Assembly: GCA_928212115.1 (NCBI GenBank)
Contig: CAKMRJ010005523.1
Coordinates: 147,155,941-147,219,940, forward strand
DNA: 64,000 nt
DNA from: Lactuca virosa
Taxonomy: Eukaryota; Streptophyta; Magnoliopsida; Asterales; Asteraceae
Reading direction: 5' to 3'
In this document: positions 46,142 through 57,775 of the stretch, piece after piece
Layout of the letters: every line of letters starts with the position of its first letter
Numbering within the stretch: the stretch's first letter is position 1
The notes under the pieces: model-generated
The model's database searches: none
Told to the model about the DNA's origin: nothing
The model's input: only the letters and a program-made list of their open reading frames with translations
Made by a program: the position numbers and the translations under genes

Positions 46142-47461
46142 GTAAGAGGGCAAGGATACGATGGAGCAAGTAATATGCGGGGTGCATTTAATGGTTTGAA
46201 AGCATTGATATTGAAAGATAATCCTTCGGCATATTATATACACTGTTTTGCACACCAACTTCAATTAGTGGTTGTGGCTGTAGCAAAAAACCACGATGGT
46301 GCTGATGATTTCTTTGAGCAATTAGCGTTGGTGGTTAATGTGGTGTGTGCTTCTTGTAAAAGAAAAGATATAATACGAGATAGTTACAAGGAAAGGGTTC
46401 AAAAAGAAATTGGTAATGGTGAAATTGAGACCGGAAGAGGGTTAAATCAGGAGACTTCTCTTGTTCGAGCTGGGGAGACAAGATGGAGCTCACATTATAA
46501 AACCATAATAAGTTTGAAGAATTTGTTTCCGGAGGTTATCAAGGTTCTTAAATATGTTGAAGAGGAGGGGTCTAGTTTAAATAACCGAAATCAAGCGTAC
46601 GGTATTTTGTCGTATTTCAAGACTCTTGATTTTGTGTTTTATTTACACTTGATGTTGGAGACTTTTGGTCTCACGAATACCTTGTCAAAACATCTTCAAA
46701 GAAAGGATCAAAATATTTTGGAAGCGGCTTCTTTGGTAAAAGTGACGATGAAAACGTTCAAAGCTTTTAGAAATAATGGGTTTCCTTCAATGTTGGAGAA
46801 GGTATTTTCTTTTTGTCATAAACATCAAATTAAAATTGTGGAAATGTCCGAATTTTATGTTACTCCAAGACACCGTAGAACCAAGGTTACTAATCAACAT
46901 CACTTTGAAGTTGATATTTTCAACACGGTTTTGGATATGCAAATTCAAGAATTTGGGGACCGTTTTAGTGAAGTGAGCACCGATTTGCTTGAATACATGG
47001 CGGCTTTGAGTCCTTGTAATGCTTTTTCTATGTTTGACAAATCAAAGTTGGTGAAGCTAAGTGAGTTGTACAAAACTGATTTTAATGATTCGGAAAGGGT
47101 GTATCTTGATGGTCAACTTGAAACCTATTATCACTCTTTGATTGATGATGAGAGACTTACTAATTTGAAGGGAATTGCGGACCTTTCTCGTTTGATGGTG
47201 GAAACCGGGAAACATCTTTCTTTTCCTTTGGTTTATCGGTTATTAAAGTTGACTTTGGTTTTGCCCGTCGCAACCGCAACCGTTGAAAGATGTTTTTCCG
47301 CAATGAAGCTTTTGAAGACCGACTTACGTAACAAAATGGGTGATGATTTTTTGAATGATGCTTTAATTTGTAGTGTAGAAAAAGAATCACTTATGGATGT
47401 TAAGATTGAACGAGTGATAGAGCGCTTTCGGAAAATGGGTAATCGTAGAGGACAACTTTAA
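46142..47461 (+). CDS. H1 transposase, exon 2 (catalytic core and dimerisation domain)
   Basis: Continues with GQGYDGASNMRG (second catalytic acidic residue), then an insertion domain of about 250 residues, and ends with the hAT C-terminal dimerisation motif (FPLVYRLLKLTLVLPVATATVERCFSAMK, about 47220-47305). No stop interrupts this 1320-bp exon. The protein would bind the inverted repeats in the nucleus and cut the element out, but the two stops in exon 1 prevent full-length product unless read through. Codon use is AT-rich compared with the retroelements around it, in keeping with independent origin. Confidence 0.9.
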   Translation, partial: VRGQGYDGASNMRGAFNGLKALILKDNPSAYYIHCFAHQLQLVVVAVAKNHDGADDFFEQLALVVNVVCASCKRKDIIRDSYKERVQKEIGNGEIETGRGLNQETSLVRAGETRWSSHYKTIISLKNLFPEVIKVLKYVEEEGSSLNNRNQAYGILSYFKTLDFVFYLHLMLETFGLTNTLSKHLQRKDQNILEAASLVKVTMKTFKAFRNNGFPSMLEKVFSFCHKHQIKIVEMSEFYVTPRHRRTKVTNQHHFEVDIFNTVLDMQIQEFGDRFSEVSTDLLEYMAALSPCNAFSMFDKSKLVKLSELYKTDFNDSERVYLDGQLETYYHSLIDDERLTNLKGIADLSRLMVETGKHLSFPLVYRLLKLTLVLPVATATVERCFSAMKLLKTDLRNKMGDDFLNDALICSVEKESLMDVKIERVIERFRKMGNRRGQL

Positions 47462-47831
47462 AAAATGTAATTATGTAAGACTTTTGCGCTAGTTTGTTAT
47501 TTCTAATGAAACCGTAATTAAAAAAAATTATCTTACTATCTTTTATTGAGATTTTTTTGTGCTACCCCTTACAAAAATTTCTAGTTCCGCCACTGTAACT
47601 CACTTTGATTCCTTTTCCTTGTTTGGATGTGGGATTATAAGCATCAGTTATTTGTCCGAGTGTCATTTAAATTTTACTTATATATATATATTTGTATATA
47701 TATACAAGTATAAAAGTTAATTCATTAACTTTCAATTACCCTTTGTAACATGTTGAGCAAGGGGTTACATTCATGAATACTCAGTATCAGTTTAGAAAGT
47801 ACATATAAATTATAATAGGTATAATTTATGA

Positions 47832-47977
47832 GTTCGATCAACTTCAGGGTGCGAGCTACTTCTAAAAATGGATAGACTACCGAGAGCTGAATAAACTCAG
47901 CATTAAGAATCGATACCCTCTGCCTCGCATTGACGATATGTTCGATCAACTTCAGGGTGCGAGTTACTTCTAAAAAA
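47832..47977 (+). repeat. Back-jump duplication at the LTR1/pol junction
   Basis: A 38-bp segment (GTTCGATCAACTTCAGGGTG...) occurs at 47832-47869 and again at 47940-47977. Between them the sequence jumps back about 105 bp in pol coordinates, at a TAGACT shared by both sites. See findings. Confidence 0.85.
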
Positions 47978-50453
47978 TAGACTTAAGATCCGGGTATCAC
48001 CAGTTACAGATTTTGGAGGATGATATTCCCAAAACCACGTTCAGAACTCGTTATGGTCATTATGAGTTCGTAGTGATGCCATTCGGATTGACGAATGCAC
48101 ATGTTGTGTTCATGGATCTAATGAACAGAGTGTGTCGTCCATTTTTTGACAAATTCGTCATAGTCTTCATTGACGACATCCTTATCTACTCAAGAAGTGA
48201 AGAGGAACATGGCTAACATCTTCGTCAAGTTTTGCAAACTCTTAGAACAGAGAAACTCTATGCGATGTTTTCAAAGTGTGAACTTTGGATCAGGAAGGTT
48301 GAATTCATAGGTCACGTGGTCAGTTCAGAAGGAATACACGTCGACCTTACCAAAATTAAGGCAATCGAAAACTGGTCATCATCCAAAACACCTACAAAAA
48401 TTCGTCAATTCTTAGGTCTTGTTGGCTATTATCGTAGATTCATCCAGAATTTCTCTCCAATAGCTATGCCTCTTACCACCCTGACGCAAAAGGGTGTAAC
48501 TTTTAGCTGGAGAGAAAAGCAAGAAACAGCGTTCCAAACGCTAAAACGAGCCTTGTGTAGTGCACCTATCCTGTCTCTTCCTGAAGGGACAGAGGATTTC
48601 GTAGTGTACTGTGATGCTTCTAATGAAGGACTTGGATGTGTTCTTATGCAAAGAGGAAAGGTTATATCCTATGCCTCAAGACAGCTAAAGACACATGAAG
48701 TCAACTATACAACACATGACCTAGAACTAGGAGCAGTGGTATTTGCTCTGAAGATCTGGAGACATTACTTATATGGCACGAAATGCACAGTATTCACGGA
48801 CCATAAAAGTCTCCAGCATATCTTTAATCAGAAAGAGCTGAACATGATACAATGACGATGGGTGGAGCTACTGACGACTACGATTGTGAGATTCTTTATC
48901 ACCCTGGTAAAGCTAACGTAGTAGCTAACGCCCTTAGTAGAAAAGAATACTCGGGACACCAAGTAAAGTCGTTGACCATGACAATCCATTCACATCTGTC
49001 CACACAGATCAGAGAGGCTCAACTTGAGGCCTTAAAACCTAAAAACGTGACAGGTGAAGCCTTGAGAGGAATGGATAAAAACTTCAAAGTCAGGGATGAT
49101 GGAGTTTATTATTTCATGAACCGGATCTAGACACCAAAGCTCGATGGTTACAGAGACGTGGTTATGAATGAAGCACACAAAACCCGATACTCCATTCATC
49201 CAGGTTCAGACAAGATGTATCTGGACCTCAAGAAACTATACTGGTGGCCTAACATGAAGGCTGAAATTGCTACCTTTGTGGGCAAGTGCCTTACTTGTGC
49301 CAAAGTCAAGGTAGAATACCAGAAACCTTCAGGTTTATTACAACAACCTGAAATCCCTGAATGGAAGTGGGAGAGGATCACAATGGATTTCATAACCAAG
49401 TTACCCAAGACATCGGGTGGTTATGATACTATTTGGGTAATCGTTGATAGATTAACCAAATCCGCACATTTCTTACCAATCAAAGAGACCGACAAGATGG
49501 AGAAGCTAACAAGAACTTACGTCAAGGAAATCGTTAGACTGCATGGTGTGCCAATATCTATTATTTCTGACCGAGATAGTAGATTCACTTCTCGTTTCTA
49601 GTAGTCTTTAAAAAAATCTTTAGGAACTAGGTTGGACATGAGTACAGCCTACCATCCACAAACTGACGGACAAAGTAAGAGGACGATTCAAACTTTAGAA
49701 GATATGTTGCAAGCTTGCGTGATAGACCTTGGAAAGGCATGGGATACTCATTTACCCCTTGTTGAATTCTCTAACAGCAATAGTTATCACACTAGCATAA
49801 AGGCTGCTCCTTTCGAAGCTCTCTTTGGCCGCAAGTGCAGATCACCTCTGTGTTGGGCTGAAGTGGGTGACACGCAACTAGCTAGAAATCAAATTCCTGA
49901 AGGTGCTCTCACTGGTCCGGAAATCATTCGCGAAACCACGGAGAAAATCGTACAAATCCGGGAGCGACTTAAAGCTTCAAGAGATAGACAGAAAAGCTAC
50001 ATTGACAAAAGAAGGAAACCTTTGGAATTCCAGGTTGGTGACCGCGTCATGTTGAAGGTCTCACCCTGGAAAGGCATGATACGCTTTGGAAAGCGTGACA
50101 AGCTGAATCCAAGGAACATCGGACCATTTGAGATTCTTGCTAGAATCGGTCCAGTAGCTTACAAACTCCGACTACCTCAAGAACTAAGTAACATACATCA
50201 TGTTTTCCACATCTCGAACTTGAAAAAGTGTCTGTCCGACGAGACTCTTGTTATCCTACTCGATGAAATCGAGATCGACGAGAGCCTCAACTTCGTGGAA
50301 GAACCAGTAGAGGTCATCGACCGAGAGGTCAAGCAAACGAAACAAATTCGTATTCCTAGAGTGAAGGTTCGTTGGAATGCCAAGCGGGGACATGAATTTA
50401 CTTGGGAGGGCGAGGGTCAAATGAAACTGAAATATCCTCATCTTTTTGCTTAG
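47832..50453 (+). pseudogene. G5 partial pol, copy 1 (reverse transcriptase to chromodomain)
   Basis: Begins within the reverse transcriptase directly at the broken end of LTR1; gag, protease and the first third of the polymerase are missing. Present: VFIDDILIYS (near 48163), RNase H with VVYCDASNEGLGCVL and FTDHKSLQH, integrase with HPGSDKMYLDLKKLYWWP, CLTCAKVK, ITMDFITKLPKT, IISDRDSRFTSRF, HPQTDGQSKRTIQTLED, and the chromodomain tail (VKVRWNAKRGHEFTWE). Stops are at 48214 and 48853, in pairs at 49599/49602, and at 49128; a shift lies near 48875. Closely similar to copy 2 at 55171-57701. Confidence 0.92.
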
Positions 50454-50509
50454 TTATTTGTAATTACTTAATTGCTTAAACTCTAATTTCAGGACGAAAT
50501 TCTCTCTAA

Positions 50510-50510
<1 letters not shown>

Positions 50511-50557
<47 letters not shown>
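50511..50557 (+). repeat. 47-nt poly-G tract (expanded polypurine tract of G5 copy 1)
   Basis: Uninterrupted G from 50511 to 50557, then AGGGGA and LTR2 at 50566. The matching tract of copy 2 has 13 G (57759-57771). It stands where the plus-strand primer tract belongs. Confidence 0.9.
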
Positions 50558-50558
<1 letters not shown>

Positions 50559-50565
50559 GGGGATA

Positions 50566-50831
50566 TGTGACAACCCGAAATTTCTATCTTGTACAGTCTT
50601 TCAAATTCAATTTAGTCAGACTAGTTTCAACTATCTTTTAGCATTGTTTAGGGTCTGTTTGAGTGTTCTAAGCCTAGTACATTCCAAGTTTGGGTTAAGG
50701 ATTAGTTAACTTAAGTTCATAGTATAGCATTCGGGCCAAACACTCCATCTAAAGGAGTGTACGGCCGTACACATGTTTACAACCGTACACATGGGTGTAC
50801 GACCGTACACCCAAGTATGGCGGTGAACCCA

Positions 50832-50874
<43 letters not shown>

Positions 50875-51308
50875 ATATATATAGAACATTGGTTTACAAA
50901 TAGAACAGTTTTATGTAACTAAAACTACTTTTCATATACAGCAGGAAATACAGGATTTTCTGGAACAGTTTACAAATTCAAGAAACAGAAAACATTCTTT
51001 CAAACATAAATACTTATGCACTCACTCAACTTTATGTTGATACTCTCTTTTCAAATTACTTATATTCTCAGGGAACCGGTAGACAGGTACTCTCCGAGGT
51101 TTTGAGAAGATGGAGCTATTTATTTCTTGTCTTCTTCTTTTGTATAACTATTGGTTTCAGTATACTATGATGGAACACGTGTAAATACTTATACTTTTTA
51201 AATACAGTGGTTGTTTGTACTTTGATTACTATAATGCATGTGTTGTGATACTACAAATGAAGTCCTCCACCCCCGGACGTTTCCGCCGTCTGGTTTGGGG
51301 GTGTGACA
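50566..51308 (+). repeat. G5 LTR2 (internally deleted)
   Basis: 743 bp with correct ends (TGTGACAAC...GGTGTGACA). Compared with LTR3 it lacks about 1.95 kb between the AT tract near 50880 and GAACATTGGTTTACAAATAG, i.e. the deletion starts in the microsatellite. Followed by a primer site at 51312-51323 (TGGTATCAGAGC). Confidence 0.92.
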
Positions 51309-51323
51309 GATTGGTATCAGAGC

Positions 51324-52077
51324 ATTGTTTATTGTGAACTCAGTATATCAATCCATAAAATATATACAAACTATAAATACATTTGGGGCCAAGAGCTCTG
51401 ACTACAAGTATACTTTTAAAATTTTAAGTAGTTTACAAGAAGTATACTAACACTCATACCTACAAGTACAGTATCATAATCATAAGAACTTAAAAGTATT
51501 TGGATGTTGAACATTACAGTCAAACCTGGGCAGTTATGTAATCATATCTGGGATTAATATAGCCTGATCAACTATATTGATTTGAGATATGACCAACATG
51601 TGTTTGGGAGTGATAGTGGTGTTGTGACATGTCTAAAACTTACCAACCATACATATTCAGAAGAACTCTAGAACAAAACATAAATATTAAAATACTATAG
51701 GGGTATTTTAGGCATTATATACTAATAACAAACATGTGAAAACAATAGAGCAATTGAGGGTAGAACTATAAATATTAAGGGTATTTACAATTATATATAA
51801 TTAAAGTTATATAGACTTAGAAATATGTGATCTAGCTTCATTTCATGTTCCTTTTTGTTTGGTTGTGGATTTAGAGGAGGGCATCATTTAATCGAAGGTC
51901 GGTTATACTTAAGTTCATATAATTAGTTCTATACAATTATAGTTATAGTAATACCTAGAACATCATAAATATACATTATTTGATAACTATAGGTCTTTCT
52001 CGTAGAAACTTGTATCCTTAACCTATCATTACTAATTATATTCTATATCTCTTATCCCTATTCTCGCTTAGATAACA
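51324..52077 (+). other. G5 leader
   Basis: AT-rich non-coding DNA between primer site and the upstream reading frame. No feature recognised. Confidence 0.5.
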
Positions 52078-52690
52078 ATGGTTGGATTTCACTTACCCGG
52101 AGACCCGTACTTCCCCGGTCAAGGACAAGATGCAGAACCAGAAGAAAATCACGAAATTCCCTTAGATGATGATTTCGCAGAAAATTTTCCCGAAGACAAT
52201 GATTCCGGATCAGAAGCCTATAATCCTCCACCAGTTGCTCAAAATTCTAACCCTCGTCCGGCTTTTCAAGGCCCGACGCCTCTGTGAGTGGGAAAGTTTG
52301 GAAACATGGAGTCAAGAGCAGGGTCAACCTATGCCATACAATAGAGACAAAAGCTTCTACAACCTGAGCGAAGGAGGCTCAACAGCCAGAGTTCTGCCAA
52401 TTCTAGTCCGCAGGGTTGCTCGAAATGAAATACAGGGTAGGACAGCCATCAACCGAATCATGGAAGTTGATGCCAATGTGGGAGTTAATACAATCCGCAT
52501 TCATCGTCTTGAAGATGCTCGTGACAGAGCAATGAGAGACAATGAAGCCTTACTACAAGAGTTAGTTGTAACTCGAGCTGAAGTCATAGAACTCCGAGCA
52601 CGCCTGACAGTGTATGAAAGACATCTGCTTGCTGTGGAGCGTCAACTAGCTGAGTTGAGGTTTCGTCCAAGTGATACCCATCGCCAGTAG
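52078..52690 (+). pseudogene. G5 extra ORF upstream of gag (acidic/coiled-coil protein)
   Basis: ATG at 52078 opens a Pro/Asp/Glu-rich frame (DDDFAENFPEDNDSGSEAY) that stops at 52287; a frame one base over continues from about 52288 with ETWSQEQGQPMPYNRDKSFYNL and a long heptad-rich helix (about 52480-52680: VNTIRIHRLEDARDRAM...AEVIELRARLTVYERHLLAVERQLAEL). A single-base change near 52285 probably split one gene of about 204 codons. It is separated from gag by 420 bp. Function unknown; a coiled coil suggests self-association. No zinc finger or enzymatic motif. I cannot name a family. Confidence 0.6.
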
Positions 52691-53112
52691 GAGATGCTCT
52701 ACTCGTTTCCTATTCACTCTTTTGGTTATAGTTTAAGTCTACAGATAGGTTCTAGCGTTATTTTTTTCATGTTTTTCAGTAAGACAACAAAAATTTTATT
52801 TTCGGTAGGTCTGTATGATGTCGATGTTTTTTTTCCCTGAATTTGGTATATTGTACACCTGTTTAGGGTCAAGTTTTCCAGACTTTATGTATTCAATATG
52901 CCAATTTAATCGACATGCATTTTCATAGTCTCTAAAAAATAACCATTCAATTTCATATCATTCTATTACAAGTTATACTTGTTGTAGACTTCTATTTCCA
53001 ATTCATTACAAGATTCATGTTGAACTATATGTAATTAGTTCAGAGATATCAAAATTCATATTCACTCTTGATATCTTACCATCTTTGTATCTTTTGACTT
53101 TTATATAAAAAG
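52691..53112 (+). other. Non-coding gap between G5 upstream ORF and gag
   Basis: AT-rich, no reading frame. Contains T-rich tracts; the base run before the gag ATG (TTTTATATAAAAAG) is only a weak splice acceptor. Confidence 0.5.
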
Positions 53113-54174
53113 ATGCCTCCTCGTAGAAATCCAAGACGTAACAATGTTAATGAAGCACCGGTGCCACCTCCGCCACCACCTCCTCAGTTCGACGCTGCTA
53201 TGTTCCAAGCGGCGGTCACGACGGCTGTAGCTGCTGCCACGTCTCATATTAATACTCCTGGTGCTAGTGGGTCGGGAGTTGGTGCACATCCTTCTAACCA
53301 TGGCGAGAGTCATGGGCACTCGTGAGAGTGCACTTATAAAGACTTTTCCAATGCCAAACCCAGGACCTTTAACGGGACTGGGGGAGTTATGGCATTAAGA
53401 CAGTGGATAGAAAAGACAGAAGCAATTTTCGAAATCTGCTCCTGTCCTGAGAGCAGCAAGGTCAAATTCATTGCTTGTACTTTTTTGGAAAGAGCTTTAA
53501 CGTGGTGGAATGGCCACGTTAAGTCACTGACTCTGGTAGTGGCTAACTCGATAAGTTGGGAGAACTTCAAAGCCATGCTAATGCGGGAATACTGTCCGCG
53601 AGGAGAAGTTCAGAAACTCGAGCAGGAGCTCTGGGGTCTAACAATGGTTGGTTCTGATATATCAACCTATACTAGTAGATTCTGTGATCTGGCAATTCTG
53701 TGCCCGTATATGGTTGCTCTGGAGAGCAAAAAGATTGAGAGATATATTTGGGGTCTGTCGCCCCAAATTCAGTCAAGTGTTTTAGCTTCGAGGCCTGTTA
53801 CTTTTGACAGTGCCAAAGAGCTGGCACAATCTCTTATCGACCACGGAGTCCGTCAAAACTCAGTGGTTGCTACACCAGAACAGACGAAAGGAAACAACAA
53901 CAACAACAACAACAATGATAACAAGAACATCAAGAAGAAGGGTAGGAACAAGAGGAAGGGCAAGTTTTCACAGGAATCCTCAAAGAAGCAACAGCTAGTT
54001 GAAGTCAACGCTGTTACTGTACCTGCTGCTGTTCCTGCTAACCCTGCACCAGCTAAGACTTATGCTGGTAACCTCCCCAAGTGCAACAAGTGCAATTATC
54101 ACCATAATGGAAATGGCAGGGAAATGCAGTGTCGTAACTGCAACAGAAAAAGGGCATACTGCCCGATTCTGTAG
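53113..54174 (+). pseudogene. G5 gag
   Basis: ATG 53113 begins a basic, Pro-rich N-terminus (PPPPPPPQFDAAMFQAA); CGA-to-TGA type stop at 53323; the frame then continues with the capsid domain (ALRQWIEKTEAIFEIC, LTWWNGHVKSL with the WW motif, LMREYCPRGEVQKLEQEL). An Asn run (near 53895) and a basic stretch precede a zinc-knuckle region starting CNKCNYHH. At an A run (54147-54151) the frame shifts by one and the second knuckle (CYQCGEVGHFKKDC, near 54230) is read in the next frame. Inactive as it stands, though one base at a homopolymer could be a sequence error. Confidence 0.9.
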
Positions 54175-55714
54175 AGCACCACCCCAACTGCTTAACCAAG
54201 TACCTGCCGCTGGAGTAGGTCAAGCATGCTACCAATGTGGTGAAGTGGGGCATTTCAAGAAAGATTGTCCTAAAGCTGGAAATGTCGGTGGAGTTGGGAG
54301 AATTTTAGCCTTGGGTCATGAAGAAGCGGTAGCAGATCCCGCAGTAGTCACGGGTACGTTCCTTCTCAACAACACTTATGCATGCATTCTATTTGATTGT
54401 GGTGCTGAGAAGAGCTTTGTGAGCCATAATTTCAAACACTTACTTAATCAGAACTCCCAACCACTAAAAGAAACATTCACAGTCAAAATGGCTAACGGGA
54501 AATCCGAATCCACCAACGATATATTCATAGGATGTATGCTTACCTTGAATAACTTTCCGTTCCCAATAGACCTTATGCCGGTCTCTATCAAAAGTTTCGA
54601 TGTCATAATAGGTATGGATTGGTTGTATCCTAACCATGCTGACATCCTATCCTATGAAAGAGCCATTCGTCTGAACTTGCCAACTAACGAAACTCTTGTT
54701 ATTTACGGCGACCAACCCGGAACGAATCTCCAGATCATTTCTTGTATCATGGCACAGAAGTACCTTCGCAAAGAGTACTGTGCTTTATTAGCTCACGTGG
54801 TAGACAAAAAGCAAGAAGTGAAAGATATCGCGAGCATTCCTGAGGTCCGCAACTTTCCCGACATTTTTCCCGATGATCTTCCAGGAGTGCCTCCCGAACG
54901 ACAAGTCGAATTCAGAATCGACTTAATCCCAAGGGCTACCCCTGTAGCCAAATCCCCCTATCGTCTTGCACCCTCTGAAATGCAGGAATTATCCAGCCAG
55001 CTTAATGAACTCCTTAGCAAAGGTTTCATAAGACAAAGCTTCTCACCCTGGGGAGCACCGGTCTTGTTCGTGAAGAAGAAGGATGGATCATTCCGTATGT
55101 GCATAGACTACCGAGAGCTGAATAAACTCTCCATTAAGAATCGATACCCTCTGCCTCGCATTGACGATCTGTTCGATCAACTTCAGGGTGCGAGCTACTT
55201 CTCAAAAATAGACTTAAGATCCGAGTATCACCAGTTACGGATTTCGGAGGATGATATTACCAAAACCGCGTTCAGAACTCGTTATGGTCATTATGAGTTC
55301 GTAGTGATGCCATTCGGATTGACGAATGCACCTGCTGTGTTCATGGATCTAATGAACAGAGTGTGTCGTCCATTTCTGGACAAATTCGTCATAGTCTTCA
55401 TTGACGACATCCTTATCTACTCAAGAAGTGAAGAGGAACATGGCCAACATCTTCGTCAAGTTTTGCAAACTCTTAGAACAGAGAAACTCTATGCAAACTT
55501 TTCAAAGTGTGAATTTTGGATCAGGAAGGTTGAATTCCTAGGCCACGTGGTCAGTTCAGAAGGAATACACGTCGAACCTACCAAAATTAAGGCAATTGAA
55601 AACTGGTCAGCACCCAAAACACCTACAGAAATTCATAAATTTTTGGTCTTGCTGGCTATTATCGCAGATTCATCCAGAATTTCTCTCGAATATCTAAGCC
55701 TCTTACCACCCTGA
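54175..55714 (+). pseudogene. G5 nucleocapsid end, protease and reverse transcriptase
   Basis: One long frame in register with 53999-55714. Zinc knuckle CYQCGEVGHFKKDC, then VVTGTFLLNNTYACILFDCGAEKSFVS: protease with DCG where DSG or DTG is expected. GMDWLYPNHADI follows. Reverse transcriptase has MCIDYRELNK, KIDLRSEYHQ (G to E after the aspartate) and VFIDDILIYS near 55393. The frame is lost near 55636 by a small deletion in the FLGLAGYYRRF segment. No gag/protease intron exists here, unlike G4. Confidence 0.9.
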
Positions 55715-57701
55715 TGCAAAAGGGTGTAACTTTTGGCTGGAGAGAAAAGCAAGAAACAGCGTTCCAAACGCTAAAACGAGCCTTGTGTAGTGCACCAATC
55801 CTGTCTCTTCCTGAAGGGACAGAGGATTTCATAGTGTACTGTGATGATTCTAATCAAGGGCTTGGATGTGTTCTTATGCAAAGAGGAAAGCTTATATCCT
55901 ATGCCTCAAGAGAGCTAAAGACACATGAAATCAACTATACAACACATGACCTTGAACTAGGAGCAGTGGTATTTGCTCTGAAGATCTGGAGACATTACTT
56001 ATATGGCACGAAATGCACAGTATTCACGGACCATAAAAGTCTCCAGCATATCTTTAATCAGAAAGAGTTGAACATGAGACAACGACGATGGGTGGAGCTA
56101 CTGAACGAATACGATTGTGAGATTCTTTATCACCCTGGTAAAGCTAACGTAGTAGCTGACGCCCTTAGTAGAAAAGAATACTCGGGACACCGAGTAAAGT
56201 CGTTGACCATGACAATCCATTCACATCTGTCCACACAGATCAGAGAGGCTCAACTTGAGGCCTAAAAACCTAAAAAACGTGACAGGTGAAGCCTTGAGAG
56301 GAATGGATAAAAACTTCAAAGTTAGGGATGATGGAGTTTATTGTTTCATGAACCAGATCTGGACACCAAAGTTCGATGGTTACAGAGTTGTGGTTATGAA
56401 TGAAGCACACAAAACCCGATACTCCATTCATCCAGGTTCAGACAAGATGTATCTGGACCTCAAGAAACTATACTGGTGGCCTAACATGAAGGCTGAAATT
56501 GCTACCTTTATGGGCAAGTGCCTTACTTGTGCCAAAGTCAAGGTAGAATACCAGAAACCTTCAGTTTTATTACAACAACCTGAAATCCCTGAATGGAAGT
56601 GGGAGCAGATCACAATGGATTTCATAACCAAGTTACCCAAGACATCGGGTGGTTATGATACTATTTGGGTAATCGTCGATAGATTAACCAAATCCGCACA
56701 TTTCTTACCAATCAAAGAGACCGACAAGATGGAGAAGCTAACAAGAACTTACCTCAAGGAAATCGTTAGACTACATGGTGTGCCAATATCTATTATTTCT
56801 GACCGAGATAGTAGATTCACTTCTCGTTTCTGACAGTCTTTACAAAAATCTTTGGCAACTAGGTTGGACAATTGTACAGCCTACCATCCACAAACTGACG
56901 GACAAAGTAAGAGGACGATTCAAACTTTAGAAGATATGCTGCATGCTTGCGTGATAGACTTTGGAAAGGCATGGGATACTCATTTACCCCTTGTTTGAAT
57001 TCTCTTACAACAATAGTTATCACACTAGCATAAAGGTTGCTCCTTTCGAATCTCTCTATGGCCGTAAGTGCAGATCACATCTGTGCTGGGCTGAAGTGGG
57101 TGACACGCAGCTAGCTTGAAGTCAAATTCCTGACGGTGCTCTCACTGGTCCGGAAATCATTCACGAAACCACGGAGAAAATCGTACAAATGCGGGAGCGA
57201 CTTCAAGTTTCCAGAGATAGACAGAAAAGCTACTATGCCAAAAGAAGAAAACCTTTGGAATTCCAGGTTGGTGACCGCGTCATGTTGAAGGTCTCACCCT
57301 GGAAAGGCATGATACGCTTTGGAAAGCGTGACAAGCTGAATCCAAGGTACATCGGACCATTTGAGATTCTTGCTAGAATCGATCCAGTAGCTTACAAACT
57401 CCGACTACCTCAAGAACTAAGTAACATACATCCTGTTTTCCACGTCACGAACTTGAAAAAGTGTCTGTCCGACGAGACTCTTGTTATCCTACTCGATGAA
57501 ATCGAGATCGACGAGAGCCTCAACTTCGTGGAAGAACCAGTAGAGGTCATCGACCGAGAGGTCATCGACCGAGAGGTCAAGCAAATGAAACAAAGTCGTA
57601 TTCCTATAGTGAAGGTCCGTTGGAATGCCAAGAGGGGACCTGAATTCACTTGGGAGCGCGAGGATCAAATGAAACTGAAATATCCTCATCTTTTTGCTTA
57701 G
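55715..57701 (+). pseudogene. G5 RNase H, integrase and chromodomain (copy 2)
   Basis: RNase H from VYCDDSNQGLGCVL (A to D) and FTDHKSLQH; integrase zinc-binding HPGSDKMYLDLKKLYWWP...CLTCAKVK; core ITMDFITKLPKT, IISDRDSRFTSRF, HPQTDGQSKRTIQTLED; chromodomain tail (VKVRWNAKRGPEFTWE) ending at 57701. Breaks: stop and shift at 56261-56270, TGG-to-TGA at 56831, one-base shift near 56993, TGA near 57117. A 15-bp duplication at about 57545-57574 repeats EVIDR. Copy 1 shares many of the same residues but not the same stops. Confidence 0.9.
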
Positions 57702-57758
57702 TTATTTGTAATTACTTAATTGCTTAAACTCTAATTTTGGGACGAAATTCTCTCTAAC

Positions 57759-57771
57759 GGGGGGGGGGGGG
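57759..57771 (+). other. G5 copy 2 polypurine tract
   Basis: 13 G followed by ATAA and LTR3. Normal-sized homologue of the 47-nt tract at 50511. Confidence 0.85.
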
Positions 57772-57775
57772 ATAA

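Larger units (their letters stand above)
44398..47595 (+). mobile_element. H1: hAT-superfamily DNA transposon
   Basis: 3198 bp with terminal inverted repeats CAAGGGCGGAAGTA at the left and, reverse-complemented, CAGTGGCGGAACTA at the right, and an 8-bp duplication taactcac (44390-44397 and 47596-47603). Eight-base duplications and CA(G)GGGCGGA-type ends are hallmarks of hAT. LTR3 of G5 shows the empty site. The transposase is nearly complete but has two stops, so H1 is probably non-autonomous now. Confidence 0.95.
42988..47831 (+). repeat. G5 LTR1, truncated, interrupted by H1
   Basis: TGTGACAACCCGAAATTTC start; aligns with LTR3 through its first about 1.65 kb (42988-44397 and 47604-47831) and then breaks off after AATTTATGA into pol. 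Contains GTACGGCCGTAC dyads near 43184-43235, 43651-43682 and 43794-43868, an AT microsatellite at about 43257-43308, and a perfect CAG|GTGAGT donor near 44093. Confidence 0.9.

Noticed and set aside
50511..50557. Assembly gap or telomere-like sequence
   Set aside because: It has no TTTAGGG unit and sits exactly at the expected polypurine tract; an artefact in length remains possible and is noted as a finding.
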